Source of the DNA: Desulfovibrio sp.
GTDB taxonomy: Bacteria > Desulfobacterota > Desulfovibrionia > Desulfovibrionales > Desulfovibrionaceae
Assembly: GCA_031271265.1 (NCBI GenBank)
Contig: JAISWB010000049.1
Coordinates: forward strand, 56,436 to 120,435
Length of the DNA: 64,000 bases
Direction of reading: 5' to 3'
The notes below the pieces were generated by a model, which searched no databases, had not been told where the DNA came from, and saw nothing but the letters and a program-made list of their open reading frames with translations. Of the stretch, positions 45,306 through 53,608 are shown piece by piece; positions within the stretch are counted from its first letter, which is position 1; each line of letters opens with the position of its first letter. The translations under genes and the position numbers were made by a program.

Positions 45306-46835
45306 TCAGGCCGATGTCCGTAACGGACGACCTCCGGTCCCGTCGCTTTCCGCCAAGGCTTCGGCCAGGGACAAGATGTCCAGAAAAGCCTGCCTGGTTC
45401 CGCCGCAATTTTGTGCGTACATTTGTGCATACCCCGAAAAAGGCCGGAGCAAAGGCGGCGCTTGTTGCCAGAAATCCGGCGAGGCAAGCATCAACTCCGG
45501 CCGCGTCCGGAAAGCGGCAACGCTTTTCAGGGCAAATGCGGCGGCGGCGGTTGACAGTTCGGCATCAATGCGGGGATGCGAAGCGCGCAGTCGCCGGCGC
45601 GCTTCCACGGCCGCTTCCTTCGGCAACAGCCCGAAAACGCTTCCAAACCAAGCTTTCCAGAACCGCGCCGGAGCGAGCCGCTCCCCGGCCGCTGCCGAAT
45701 GCCGCTTGTGCGTGTTTCGGGAATTACCGGAACCGGCCGTTTCCGCCGCCGTACCGCCACTGTCCTCAGGCGGGAAAAGACTTTCCAGGTCATACAGCCC
45801 GAGTGCGTCCCGTTTGCTGTGCAGCAGCTTCATCCCCTCCCCCGGATGCCGCGCGGCAACGCCTGCGTCTCCCCCGCTGCCCAGCAGTCTCCGGGTCAGC
45901 AGGGCTATGCCGGCATCGGAGAGTCTCTCCCGACATATCGCCCGTGCTCGCGTGCAATTCCAGCACCCGGCGCACTCCAGATCGGCCTGCACGACGAACT
46001 GCCCCGAGGAAAATGGGCCTGTTTCCCTGGGATTCACCGGGCCAAGGCTCAAATTCAGCACCGGGACGCCCAGGTAATCCGCTATGTGCATGGGGCCGGT
46101 GTCCGGACTGATAAAAAGATCCAGCGAGGCGATAAAGTCCGCCAGCGCGCGGACGCTGAAACGCCCGGTCAGATTCAGGGCATGGGCATGCAGCCTGCAG
46201 GCGACGTCACGGCCGAGTCCCTGTTCCGCAACTCCTCCCAAAAGCACGGGCTTGTGCCCGAATTCGAGCAGACGGCGGCACAGCCCGGCCCAGAACGCGG
46301 CATCCGGATGCTTGGCGGCTTCGCTGGCCCCCAGAAAAAGGCCGATGCGCGCGCCTGCCTTGCCCGCGGCAAAGCCGTGCGTTCTCCGTCCGCAGGGACG
46401 CGGCGACGTACGCGCGGGAAAAACGTCCAGTCCGTGCAAATCGGCCCAGTGATACATGTTGTAATAATTGTTGTGGGTCAGGGAAGCACGGTACAACTGC
46501 CAGTTCCCGTCCACATAAAGACGTCCCGCACTGTCCGAGCGCGGGCCGAGACTGCGCTCGCTTTGCAAACGCCCGGCCAGCGCAGCCGCCTCCGGGCGGT
46601 GACTTAGATTGACAACCAGATGATAGCCCTGCCTTTCCAGATGGGCGGCAGCTTCGTATTCGAAATACACGGCCGCTGGAGACAAGGGCAACAACGGCTC
46701 AAAAAAAGCCTTCTCGCCCAGCACATGTAGAGGCCGGTCCGGAAACATGCGCCCGAGACCTGCAAGCAGCGGGAACGAGAGCACCAAGTCGCCCATGCGC
46801 TGCATCTGCAGAACCAATATGGGGGCGTCGTTCAT
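45306..46835 (-). CDS. GT9 glycosyltransferase with C-terminal extension
   Basis: 509 residues. N-terminal ~340 residues are a GT9 transferase: QMQRMGDLVLSFPLL, GLFLGASEAAKHPDAAFWA and SPDTGPMHIADYLGVPVLN, followed by the Cys-rich CAGCWNCTRARAICRE. The remaining ~165 residues are Ala-rich and helical (FWKAWFGSVFGLLPKEAAVEARRRL) with no family known to me. Acceptor is unknown; neighbours are another glycosyltransferase and a FapA-like protein, not LPS core genes. It converges on ruvB with 43 bp between. Confidence 0.8.
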   Translation of the reverse strand: MNDAPILVLQMQRMGDLVLSFPLLAGLGRMFPDRPLHVLGEKAFFEPLLPLSPAAVYFEYEAAAHLERQGYHLVVNLSHRPEAAALAGRLQSERSLGPRSDSAGRLYVDGNWQLYRASLTHNNYYNMYHWADLHGLDVFPARTSPRPCGRRTHGFAAGKAGARIGLFLGASEAAKHPDAAFWAGLCRRLLEFGHKPVLLGGVAEQGLGRDVACRLHAHALNLTGRFSVRALADFIASLDLFISPDTGPMHIADYLGVPVLNLSLGPVNPRETGPFSSGQFVVQADLECAGCWNCTRARAICRERLSDAGIALLTRRLLGSGGDAGVAARHPGEGMKLLHSKRDALGLYDLESLFPPEDSGGTAAETAGSGNSRNTHKRHSAAAGERLAPARFWKAWFGSVFGLLPKEAAVEARRRLRASHPRIDAELSTAAAAFALKSVAAFRTRPELMLASPDFWQQAPPLLRPFSGYAQMYAQNCGGTRQAFLDILSLAEALAESDGTGGRPLRTSA

Positions 46836-46883
46836 CGTGATCTTTTCCGGCTCGGGTAAGCAGCGCTCACGAAATAAGCGTGA

Positions 46884-48677
46884 TCATCCGTAAACCGCAC
46901 GCATCATGTCCATAAGCGTACGCAGACGGTGGTCGTAGCCGTGCTCGTGCAGGATGCGGCGACGCGCGGCCGCGGCGACGCTCCGGCGCGCGCCGGGACG
47001 AGCAAGGTATTCTCGGGCAAGGGCCTCTGCTTCCTCGGGGGAACGGTAGCAGATGATTTCCTTGCCCGGCTCGAAAAGCCGTTCCATCTGCTCCCTGTAA
47101 TCGGTCAGCAAAAAGGATCCCGTGGCGGGCACGTCGAACACCCTCTGGTTGACGGCTCCTTTCATCTGCTTGCTGGTGCTGTTGAAATTGATTGCGGCCA
47201 GAGGATAAAAATGCGGCAGGTCGTCGTAATACGAAAGCTCGTGATGATAATGCCACCCCCCCTCGGCAAGTTCTTCAAACCACCCGTCGTCGCCCGCTAT
47301 CAGCGGCCTGAAAGGAAGCACAGCCCGGACGCAGGACAGTCGGTAGACACGGGTCGCCTCCCAGGTGATGCTCGTTTCGTAGCCTAGTTGTTCGGCAATG
47401 CCGGGTAGGGCCTCAAAACAGGGTACTAGTTCGGGATACCCGCGCTCAAGGAAAACACGCACGGAGCGTTCGTCGCTCCGGGCAAATCCGGCTGCGACTT
47501 CCCGGTAACGATCAAGCAGCGGCCCGGTAAAGCCGATGCGCTCATTGCGTCGGAAAACTTTATGTACCATGGAATTGCCGACAAATGACAACCTGCCGTC
47601 CCACGCTGCCGGCAACCCCTTGAGCGTGCGCCGCCGCGCCTTGCGCGGCAGACGGAACCGCTCGGTATCCGTGCCCAGCGGCATGTAGTACACATGCTCG
47701 AACCCCAGTTCGCCGAGCGTGGACAGGTTGTCCGCATCCCAGGTGAATACCGTGATCCAGGGGTTCGCCAAGCGGGAAAACAGGGAAAGAATGAGATGCG
47801 GGTTGTCCACAAACCAGGAGGCCAAAGGCAAACGCAACTTTTCAAGCAGGTCGGTGAGAATGCCCTCCCGGTCGACGCCCAGATGATTGATGGTAAAGAC
47901 AAAGTCCGGCTTGAATTCCACCACTGCCGTGAGAAACTGCTCGACGAATTCGTTTTTGCCGAACTCCCCTTCGGGCACCTGCAAAAAATTGTGCGGCACC
48001 CCGAGACGCTTGCAGGCCGACAGTATCTCCCCCATGAGAAAATACTTGCTGCTGAGTAAAAGGATGCGCGTTTCGGGGGAGGAAAAGCGCGCGGAGCGGG
48101 CATTGCGCCAGAAGTCGACGCGCGCGCCCGCTGCGCAAGCTTGGTGTATTTGCGTATAATAGTCGCGGTCCAGGCGCAGATACAAGGGATTGAGCAAGGG
48201 ATAAAAAGGTCTGCCGTCCCGTTCCGTCTGCAGACGCGTCAGCGCCCTGATGCCGGTGGCGGCGTCCGCTTCCTCTATCCAGACGATGCCGGCGTACCGG
48301 GCAAGGCGCTCCTTTACGCGGCTGCGTTCCATGATGTCGTATTCCTTGTCCACCACGGCCAAGGTAAACGACGTCCCGAACGTGCTTTCAAGGCGCGCGG
48401 CGAGTTCAACCGCCGCAACCCCCGACCCCGCGCCGATGAGTACGGGCAGATACGCCTCGTCGCATCTAAATCCCGGAAAAATATCGGGCGGCGGCAAAAA
48501 AGCCGCTTCCCGCGCGGCTCCGCCCGGACCGGGCACAGCCACCGTTCTGCCGTTCCTGATGACCTTTATGTCCGCAAAGCCGGAAGAAAAGCTTTGCCCG
48601 GCGGGGTCTTTGTGCGGCGGCTCCGGACAAAGCCCCGTTCCTTCCTGCGGCGTTGTGTGCGTGGATCCTTGTTTCAT
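46884..48677 (-). CDS. CgeB/DUF3880-type glycosyltransferase
   Basis: 597 residues. The first ~150 are a Rossmann-like region with LIGAGSGVAAVELAARL. The DUF3880 part includes FTINHLGVDREGILTDLLEKL and LASWFVDNPHL (residues ~265-300), then LGFEHVYYMPLGTDTERF. The C-terminal Glyco_trans_1_2 domain has AINFNSTSKQMKGAVNQRVFDVPATGSFLLTD (abridged) and ends with CGE-like helices. Such proteins modify surface proteins or flagellin in some Desulfovibrio; target here is not known. 20 bp from the FapA-like gene. Confidence 0.75.
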   Translation of the reverse strand: MKQGSTHTTPQEGTGLCPEPPHKDPAGQSFSSGFADIKVIRNGRTVAVPGPGGAAREAAFLPPPDIFPGFRCDEAYLPVLIGAGSGVAAVELAARLESTFGTSFTLAVVDKEYDIMERSRVKERLARYAGIVWIEEADAATGIRALTRLQTERDGRPFYPLLNPLYLRLDRDYYTQIHQACAAGARVDFWRNARSARFSSPETRILLLSSKYFLMGEILSACKRLGVPHNFLQVPEGEFGKNEFVEQFLTAVVEFKPDFVFTINHLGVDREGILTDLLEKLRLPLASWFVDNPHLILSLFSRLANPWITVFTWDADNLSTLGELGFEHVYYMPLGTDTERFRLPRKARRRTLKGLPAAWDGRLSFVGNSMVHKVFRRNERIGFTGPLLDRYREVAAGFARSDERSVRVFLERGYPELVPCFEALPGIAEQLGYETSITWEATRVYRLSCVRAVLPFRPLIAGDDGWFEELAEGGWHYHHELSYYDDLPHFYPLAAINFNSTSKQMKGAVNQRVFDVPATGSFLLTDYREQMERLFEPGKEIICYRSPEEAEALAREYLARPGARRSVAAAARRRILHEHGYDHRLRTLMDMMRAVYG

Positions 48678-48696
48678 TGCGCAGTCGGAAAGGCGA

Positions 48697-49872
48697 TCAG
48701 TGTTTTTTATTACTGCGCATCTTCACTTCGTCGTCTTCAAGGTAAAAGGTGACATCCGAATCCGTATCGTGCGTTTGCAGGTACCCGGCACCGATGTATA
48801 TCTCGCAGCCCGGCATGACCCTGCCGGGGACCACCAGACGGCACTCTGAGGCTCGTTTGCCGTCCAGCTCAAAACGAGTCCACAAAATTTTGTGTCGCTG
48901 GGAAAGCGCCCGCAATTCGAGTTTCACCAGCTTGAGCCGATCCGCGTATTCCTGCTCCATGACCTCATTTCTGGAACTCATGCTCTCGAAAAAGGCTTTG
49001 CGGTCTTTCAGGTAGCTCATCCGCGTTTCGACTTTCTGCAGTTTCAGATAATCGAAGGCATCATACCCCATCATCACCCGCGTAGGCACGCCGTAGTCGC
49101 TGCCCAGCCGGGACTCGACATAAATCAGCTTGTTGGCGAACACGGTGCCGCCCTGCAACCTGCCTTTTACAACAAGATTTCCCCCTACATAGACCATGCT
49201 GTGCAGGCAGGAACCGTCAATGATGATGTTACCGCGCGCGCGAAGCTGCACATGCTCGCAAAACGGCAGGCGCAGGTTACCGCCCGCCTGCACCAGCGTG
49301 GACGGTATAAGACTTTCGTCGTTCTGCAGTTCTTCTTCTCGTTCTTCTTCGTCGGACGCCAGGGCCGCGTTGCCGCGGATGCCTTTAAGGCAGACCACAT
49401 CGACGACGCCTTTGACCTTGGAACTTTCAATGTGTCCCTTGACCAATACGTTGGCCGCCTGCAGGGCAAACCCCGTTTGCACGTCACCGTGCACGGCGAC
49501 ATCGCCGACAAAAAAGACGTTTCCCGTATGAAACCCGAGATCATTGCGTATATTGAGCAGTTTTTTTACAGAAATCAGGCCGTTGTTGTAAAAAACATAG
49601 CCGTTGGCCGCGGCGACGATTTTATCGGGATTGTCCTCGTGCGCCGCACAATTAGGCCCTATGGGCAATCGGCGCTCCGGGTAGATGAAACGCGGGTCGC
49701 GGGCGCTTTCGGAAACGAAATTCAAATCCGTCAGTTCGGCAAGTACCTGCCCGCGCACCACATTCTGGACATAGCCCAAGTAGCGCGAACTTATTGAGCC
49801 GTCCGGTTCCCATACGGGAGATAATCGCGTGTGCCGGAAGTCCGGATCAAAATAATGGTGCAGATAATACAT
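48697..49872 (-). CDS. FapA-like (DUF342) polymer-type beta-helix protein
   Basis: 391 residues. Central parallel beta-helix repeats of the FapA/DUF342 class (NVFFVGDVAVHGDVQTG, NVLVKGHIESSKVKG, GGNLRLPFCEHVQLRARGNIIIDG abridged) separated by an acidic loop, then a long coiled coil (residues ~285-345) and a closing beta segment. FapA-like proteins are linked to flagellar or polar cell organisation in Vibrio; the role here is open. GGAG lies 8 nt before the ATG. Confidence 0.78.
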   Translation of the reverse strand: MYYLHHYFDPDFRHTRLSPVWEPDGSISSRYLGYVQNVVRGQVLAELTDLNFVSESARDPRFIYPERRLPIGPNCAAHEDNPDKIVAAANGYVFYNNGLISVKKLLNIRNDLGFHTGNVFFVGDVAVHGDVQTGFALQAANVLVKGHIESSKVKGVVDVVCLKGIRGNAALASDEEEREEELQNDESLIPSTLVQAGGNLRLPFCEHVQLRARGNIIIDGSCLHSMVYVGGNLVVKGRLQGGTVFANKLIYVESRLGSDYGVPTRVMMGYDAFDYLKLQKVETRMSYLKDRKAFFESMSSRNEVMEQEYADRLKLVKLELRALSQRHKILWTRFELDGKRASECRLVVPGRVMPGCEIYIGAGYLQTHDTDSDVTFYLEDDEVKMRSNKKH

Positions 49873-50140
49873 ACAGCACTCCGACTATATTAATCGGGTC
49901 ACCAATTGTTGAACATTATTCTGACCTTATCCCTTCGGCAGCAGCACTGCTCAACAGATAATACTCCCGGAAGTGTTCAGGAATATCTGCTCCCGGTAAT
50001 ACCTGTCCCCGGCATTTTCACCGTGAGAGCGTATCTCCCGGTACAATGCTCCGGCGGTGCTAAGCAAGGTGCGGCAAGCTCGCGGGATTGTCGGACGGGC
50101 TTCGCACGCTGCAAGCAGCAATACTCAAGCGCAAACTGTT

Positions 50141-50575
50141 CTACAGCCGCAGGCCGGCGACCACATCGGCCTCGCTTTCGAGAATACGGAAAAACGGCAG
50201 CAGCTCCAACTCCAGCAAGGAGGCCCTGATCTGCGGCGACGGGCGGTACAGGTAGAGCCTTTTGTTGCGGCCGTGCATTGAGGCGGCAAACCCGACCAGC
50301 ACACCTACGGCACTTCTGGACAAATGGACGTCCTTGAAATCCAGAATCACCTTGCCCGTGTTTTCCGAAACAAGATCATAAAGCGCCGCTTTAAATTCCT
50401 GGTTGTCTTTCAGTGCGATACGTCCTTGAAAACACCCGAATACAGTTTGCCGTTCGTTGCCGTGAGCAGAAAAGGCGCGACAGGCATAGCGGCTGTCGTC
50501 CTTGTATTCCGCGATGTTCAGCGCCAGTACCTCGGCAAGGCTCTCCAGCGGATTGACATCAATAAGGTAGTCCAT
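50141..50575 (-). CDS. STAS-domain protein (anti-sigma-factor antagonist type)
   Basis: 144 residues. The first ~45 are a variable N-terminal stretch. Residues ~50-140 are a STAS domain: KVILDFKDVHLSRSAVGVLVGF, where the Ser in LSRSA corresponds to the phosphorylated Ser of SpoIIAA, then KRLYLYRPSPQIRASLLELELLPFF. No serine kinase or sigma partner is nearby, so partner and regulon are unknown. Probably transcribed alone. Confidence 0.8.
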   Translation of the reverse strand: MDYLIDVNPLESLAEVLALNIAEYKDDSRYACRAFSAHGNERQTVFGCFQGRIALKDNQEFKAALYDLVSENTGKVILDFKDVHLSRSAVGVLVGFAASMHGRNKRLYLYRPSPQIRASLLELELLPFFRILESEADVVAGLRL

Positions 50576-50802
50576 ACTTTCCCCGATCCCGGCGCGTCAA
50601 CAGAGAGTGAGAGCATTTTCCTTTGCGGACCCGCTTTCACATTCTCCGCGCCGCGTCTTTCCGGCGCTTGCCGGCGTAAAGCCTTTTCGACGGGGAAGCG
50701 CTGCGGGGAGGCGCGCTGCGCTGTTCCCGATACGCTTTTCCGTGGTCATGACTTTTTTTACTCCAATTCGCGGCGTTATACAAGAGTGCCGAACGCAAGT
50801 AG

Positions 50803-52647
50803 TCATGCGCGTACGCGCCGCCTGCCGGCTTGCGGCTGCGCGGTTTCCTCGTGCGCCGGTGCGGAAACGGCAAATGAACTCTTATGTGCCGGCGCGGAAA
50901 CGGGGAGCGGCTCTTTCAGTTCCGGCAGGCTGTTGTAGAGTTTCCAGAAGGTCGGCATGGCTTCACTGACTGTTCCCGGATTGGCGAGGCGCAGACCGGG
51001 TCCGGCAAAGGCGGCGAGCGCGTAGGCCATGCCCCAGCAGGCGTCCGGACAGGTCCATGCGGCAGGGGAATTGCCGCTGCCGGGGAGTTGCGGGGCATGC
51101 GCGGCGGCGTTTCCGCCTGTCGTGCCGACGGTGATGCCGGCGCGGGATAAAAATTCCCCGGCCTGCTCATGCTCGTCGCCTTCAAAAAGCCGCAGCGCAA
51201 ATTCCGCGTCCGCCTTCGTCGCGCCGGGACCGGCCGCGCACATGACCAGAAACAGCGCTGCCGGTCCGCGGCTCCGGCCGCAGCTCAAGTCCCCGCTCCA
51301 CGAGCGGAAAACGGAGGGTTTGCCGGTAGCCCGCGCCCGGATGCAGGCGGCATCGCGCTCCAGTTCAAGGCCGGCGTGATTCAGCATCCGAAGCGCCTCA
51401 AGGGCCGGGGGCATCTGTTCGGGCCATTCCCCTTCCAGAGTGACGGCGCCTCCCGCAAAAAACGGCAGAGCCAGCAAAAAGGCGGACAGTATCGGGTCCA
51501 AGGGGACGGAGACCCTCTCCGGCAGGGACAGGGGGGCCGGCCTGTATTCCACACACGGACCCGCTGTTTCCGCATCCGCCCCGAGCGCCTCGTGCAGAGG
51601 ACGGACTTCGGCCAGGGCATGCGCGGCGGTCAGGGCCGGTACAGCCGCAAGGTTGATCCGGATCGGAACATTCCAGAACGGCGGCGCGAAGAGCAATGCG
51701 CTCAAGGCGTCAAGCGGCATGTCGCCGGGCACGTCCACCTGCGCGGGCAGGGAACCCGAGCACTCCAGTACGGCGGGCAGTCCCCGGCTGTGCGGGACGA
51801 CATGCGCCATGCGGGCGCCGAACAACGGCAGGATGCGCCGCAGCGCGCTCAGGTCCGCCGCTTTCAGCCGTCCTCCTCCGTTGAGCCGCAAGATGCCGCT
51901 CTGCTTCAGGGCCGTAACTGCCATGATGTGGGCGGTCAATGAGTCGTCGCCGACGAAAAGGGTTCTGCCGACCGGCGCAAGGGCCGGGCCGGGGTCCACC
52001 CGCACAGACACAAAACCGTCGCCCGTATATTCACAGGCCGCAGCAACACCGGCGCGGGCACAGCTTTTTACCGTGTCGAGCAGGGCAGGCGCGGGGAGAA
52101 GCTTTTCCAGACGCAAAGGACTGCCCAGACAGGCTGCCGCGAGGATACGCATCGCGGCGGCGCGCCTGTCCGCAGGCCCGCTCAGGACGCCCGAAACCGG
52201 CCTGCGCGGCGGTTGCAGGGTGAACACACCGGCGTTCCGCGCCTGTTCACGGTTCAATACCTTGATATCCTGCAACAGGTTGAAAAGTTGCCGGGTAAAC
52301 ACAGGGTCCCTGCTGAAGTCGACCGCACTCGCCTCCCAGGCCAGACGCACTTCCTTTTCGGCGCGCACGGCCGCCGGCGTCACCGCCTGATCCCTGCCCT
52401 CCCTTATGCGCGACACCAAGGTCGCCCTACGAACCAGGAGCTTCATAAGTTCCTTGTCCAGATCGATCAGGGCGCCCGCCGCGCCGCGCGGCCCGCCTCC
52501 AAAAGAACCGGGGGCGCCTCCCGATGCGCCGGACCTGCCGCGTTGCCCGCCTACAAAAGAACCGGGGCAGTCTCCCGGTGCGCCGGACCGGCCGTGCGGC
52601 CCGCCTTGCGCGGCACCTTCACCCTGCTCTGTATCATTGAACGTCAC
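50803..52647 (-). CDS. Chorismate-mutase-like / EPSP-synthase-like fusion, probably non-catalytic
   Basis: 614 residues from GTG 52647 (GGAG 8 nt upstream; a TTG at 52695 is possible). Order: Gly-rich 18-residue repeats (~10-55), an AroQ-like helix pair (ALIDLDKELMKLLVRRATL, then AEKEVRL), and two domains of EPSP-synthase fold (~150-590) with ALSALLFAPPF and LSAFLLALPFF corresponding to SSQFLSALL and DASSA. The Lys-Ser and Arg residues binding shikimate-3-phosphate and PEP are replaced (ADRRAAAM, DDSLTAH, RLKAADL). No shikimate genes are adjacent. Fold assignment moderate, loss of activity inferred. Confidence 0.65.
   Translation of the reverse strand: MTFNDTEQGEGAAQGGPHGRSGAPGDCPGSFVGGQRGRSGASGGAPGSFGGGPRGAAGALIDLDKELMKLLVRRATLVSRIREGRDQAVTPAAVRAEKEVRLAWEASAVDFSRDPVFTRQLFNLLQDIKVLNREQARNAGVFTLQPPRRPVSGVLSGPADRRAAAMRILAAACLGSPLRLEKLLPAPALLDTVKSCARAGVAAACEYTGDGFVSVRVDPGPALAPVGRTLFVGDDSLTAHIMAVTALKQSGILRLNGGGRLKAADLSALRRILPLFGARMAHVVPHSRGLPAVLECSGSLPAQVDVPGDMPLDALSALLFAPPFWNVPIRINLAAVPALTAAHALAEVRPLHEALGADAETAGPCVEYRPAPLSLPERVSVPLDPILSAFLLALPFFAGGAVTLEGEWPEQMPPALEALRMLNHAGLELERDAACIRARATGKPSVFRSWSGDLSCGRSRGPAALFLVMCAAGPGATKADAEFALRLFEGDEHEQAGEFLSRAGITVGTTGGNAAAHAPQLPGSGNSPAAWTCPDACWGMAYALAAFAGPGLRLANPGTVSEAMPTFWKLYNSLPELKEPLPVSAPAHKSSFAVSAPAHEETAQPQAGRRRVRA
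52491..52598 (-). repeat. 54-bp tandem repeat in the fusion protein N-terminus
   Basis: Two copies, 52491-52544 and 52545-52598, with a third partial copy after it; units differ at a few bases. They encode two 18-residue Gly/Ser/Arg-rich, collagen-like blocks (GRSGAPG..PGSF). The frame is kept. Confidence 0.8.
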
Positions 52648-53024
52648 GCCCGTCGCTCCGCATATTCCCCGCGCTTCCAGCGCCGTTGCCCGCAAAAAAA
52701 ACTTCCCGACAACCGTCGGGTGCTTACCTGCAACCGTCAGCGCTCCGCAAAACCCGAGCAGCGTTTACGCCGGCCCTGACCGGCCTGTCGGGAGAGATTG
52801 AGGATGGACGGAGCCCCTGCAGGTGTTTCCCGCAAATAGTTCCCTAACGCGTAAGCATCCCGTCCGCAAGGTCGCAGGCGCCTGAATGTCGCGGGAACCT
52901 GAAAAAATCCGTTGACACGGCGTGTGCCTGTTGTAAAGTCCGCAAAGCGCATCGGAGTTATGGACAATAAAACGCCTTTGCGGGATAATACCCTGTCAAC
53001 AGCAATCCCGGGGAGTTGCGCCGT
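52648..53024. other. Divergent intergenic region upstream of aprB
   Basis: 377 bp containing the aprB promoter at 52912-52939. A short CCGTC...CAACCGTC region (52705-52740) carries inverted repeats. No ORF with normal codon use was seen; no Rex or HcpR palindrome recognised. Confidence 0.45.
52912..52939 (+). promoter_or_regulatory. Candidate sigma-70 promoter for aprBA
   Basis: TTGACA (52912-52917), 16-bp spacer, TAAAGT (52934-52939). The start site would be near 52947, about 78 nt before the aprB ATG. Confidence 0.5.
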
Positions 53025-53453
53025 ATGCCGAGCTATGTCGACCCTGCCGCATGCACGGGATGTAAAACCTGCATGTATATCTGCCCCAACGACCTTATGC
53101 TTCCGGACCCGGAGACGGGCAAGGCGTTCAATCAGGAACCCGATGCCTGCTGGGAATGTTATTCCTGCGTAAAAGCCTGCCCGTACGGCGCCGTTGCCGT
53201 CCGCGCGTACGCCGACTTCGCGCCGCCGGGCGGGGCGTGCGTTCCCGCTATGTCGCCGGGCTTCATAGCTTGGACTGTGCAATTCCGCAACGGGGAAAGC
53301 AAACATTTCCGTTTTCCGGTGCGCACGACTCCCGAAGGCTCCATCAAGCCCCTGAAGGGTTTGCCGGAGCCGGGCGATCTTGACGATTCGCTTTTGTGTA
53401 CCGAATCTTCCCTGCCCGTTCCGGCCTGGAATTTTCGACTTTGTACCGACTGA
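53025..53453 (+). CDS. aprB: Adenylylsulfate reductase beta subunit, atypical and tail-less
   Basis: Carries two 4Fe-4S clusters feeding electrons to AprA for APS reduction. 142 residues from ATG 53025 (GGGGAG 9 nt upstream). Clusters: CTGCKTCMYIC and CWECYSCVKAC. The body (YADFAPPGGACVP, FPVRTTPEGSIKP, GLPEPGD) is typical AprB. Two oddities: the first cluster has plain C-x2-C-x2-C-x3-C, lacking the five-to-six-residue insertion between Cys 2 and 3 that I know from AprB of D. vulgaris and A. fulgidus, and the ~25-residue tail that wraps around AprA is missing. The stop lies in a hairpin repeat. Confidence 0.88.
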   Translation: MPSYVDPAACTGCKTCMYICPNDLMLPDPETGKAFNQEPDACWECYSCVKACPYGAVAVRAYADFAPPGGACVPAMSPGFIAWTVQFRNGESKHFRFPVRTTPEGSIKPLKGLPEPGDLDDSLLCTESSLPVPAWNFRLCTD

Positions 53454-53550
53454 TTTCTGCGGAAATCAGTAAACGTCGGCCGGTACGGCCTATGCGCCGT
53501 GGAGCGGCGAGAGTCGGCCGAAAACCACGCTTTGTCGGCCGACGCTTCTG
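53450..53550 (+). repeat. Hairpin repeat family 1, copy 3 (within aprB-aprA)
   Basis: CTGATTTC-TGCG-GAAATCAG (53450-53469) is the first hairpin and contains the aprB TGA. GTCGGCCGGTACGGCC, GCGCCGTGGAGCGGCG and GAGTCGGCCGAAAACCACGC/TTTGTCGGCCGAC follow, matching copies 2 and 4 in order. Confidence 0.78.
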
Positions 53551-53608
53551 CGTTGTCAAGTTTACTTGATACCGCATCTTTCGGCAACAGCCGACGGGAG
53601 ACAACCGC

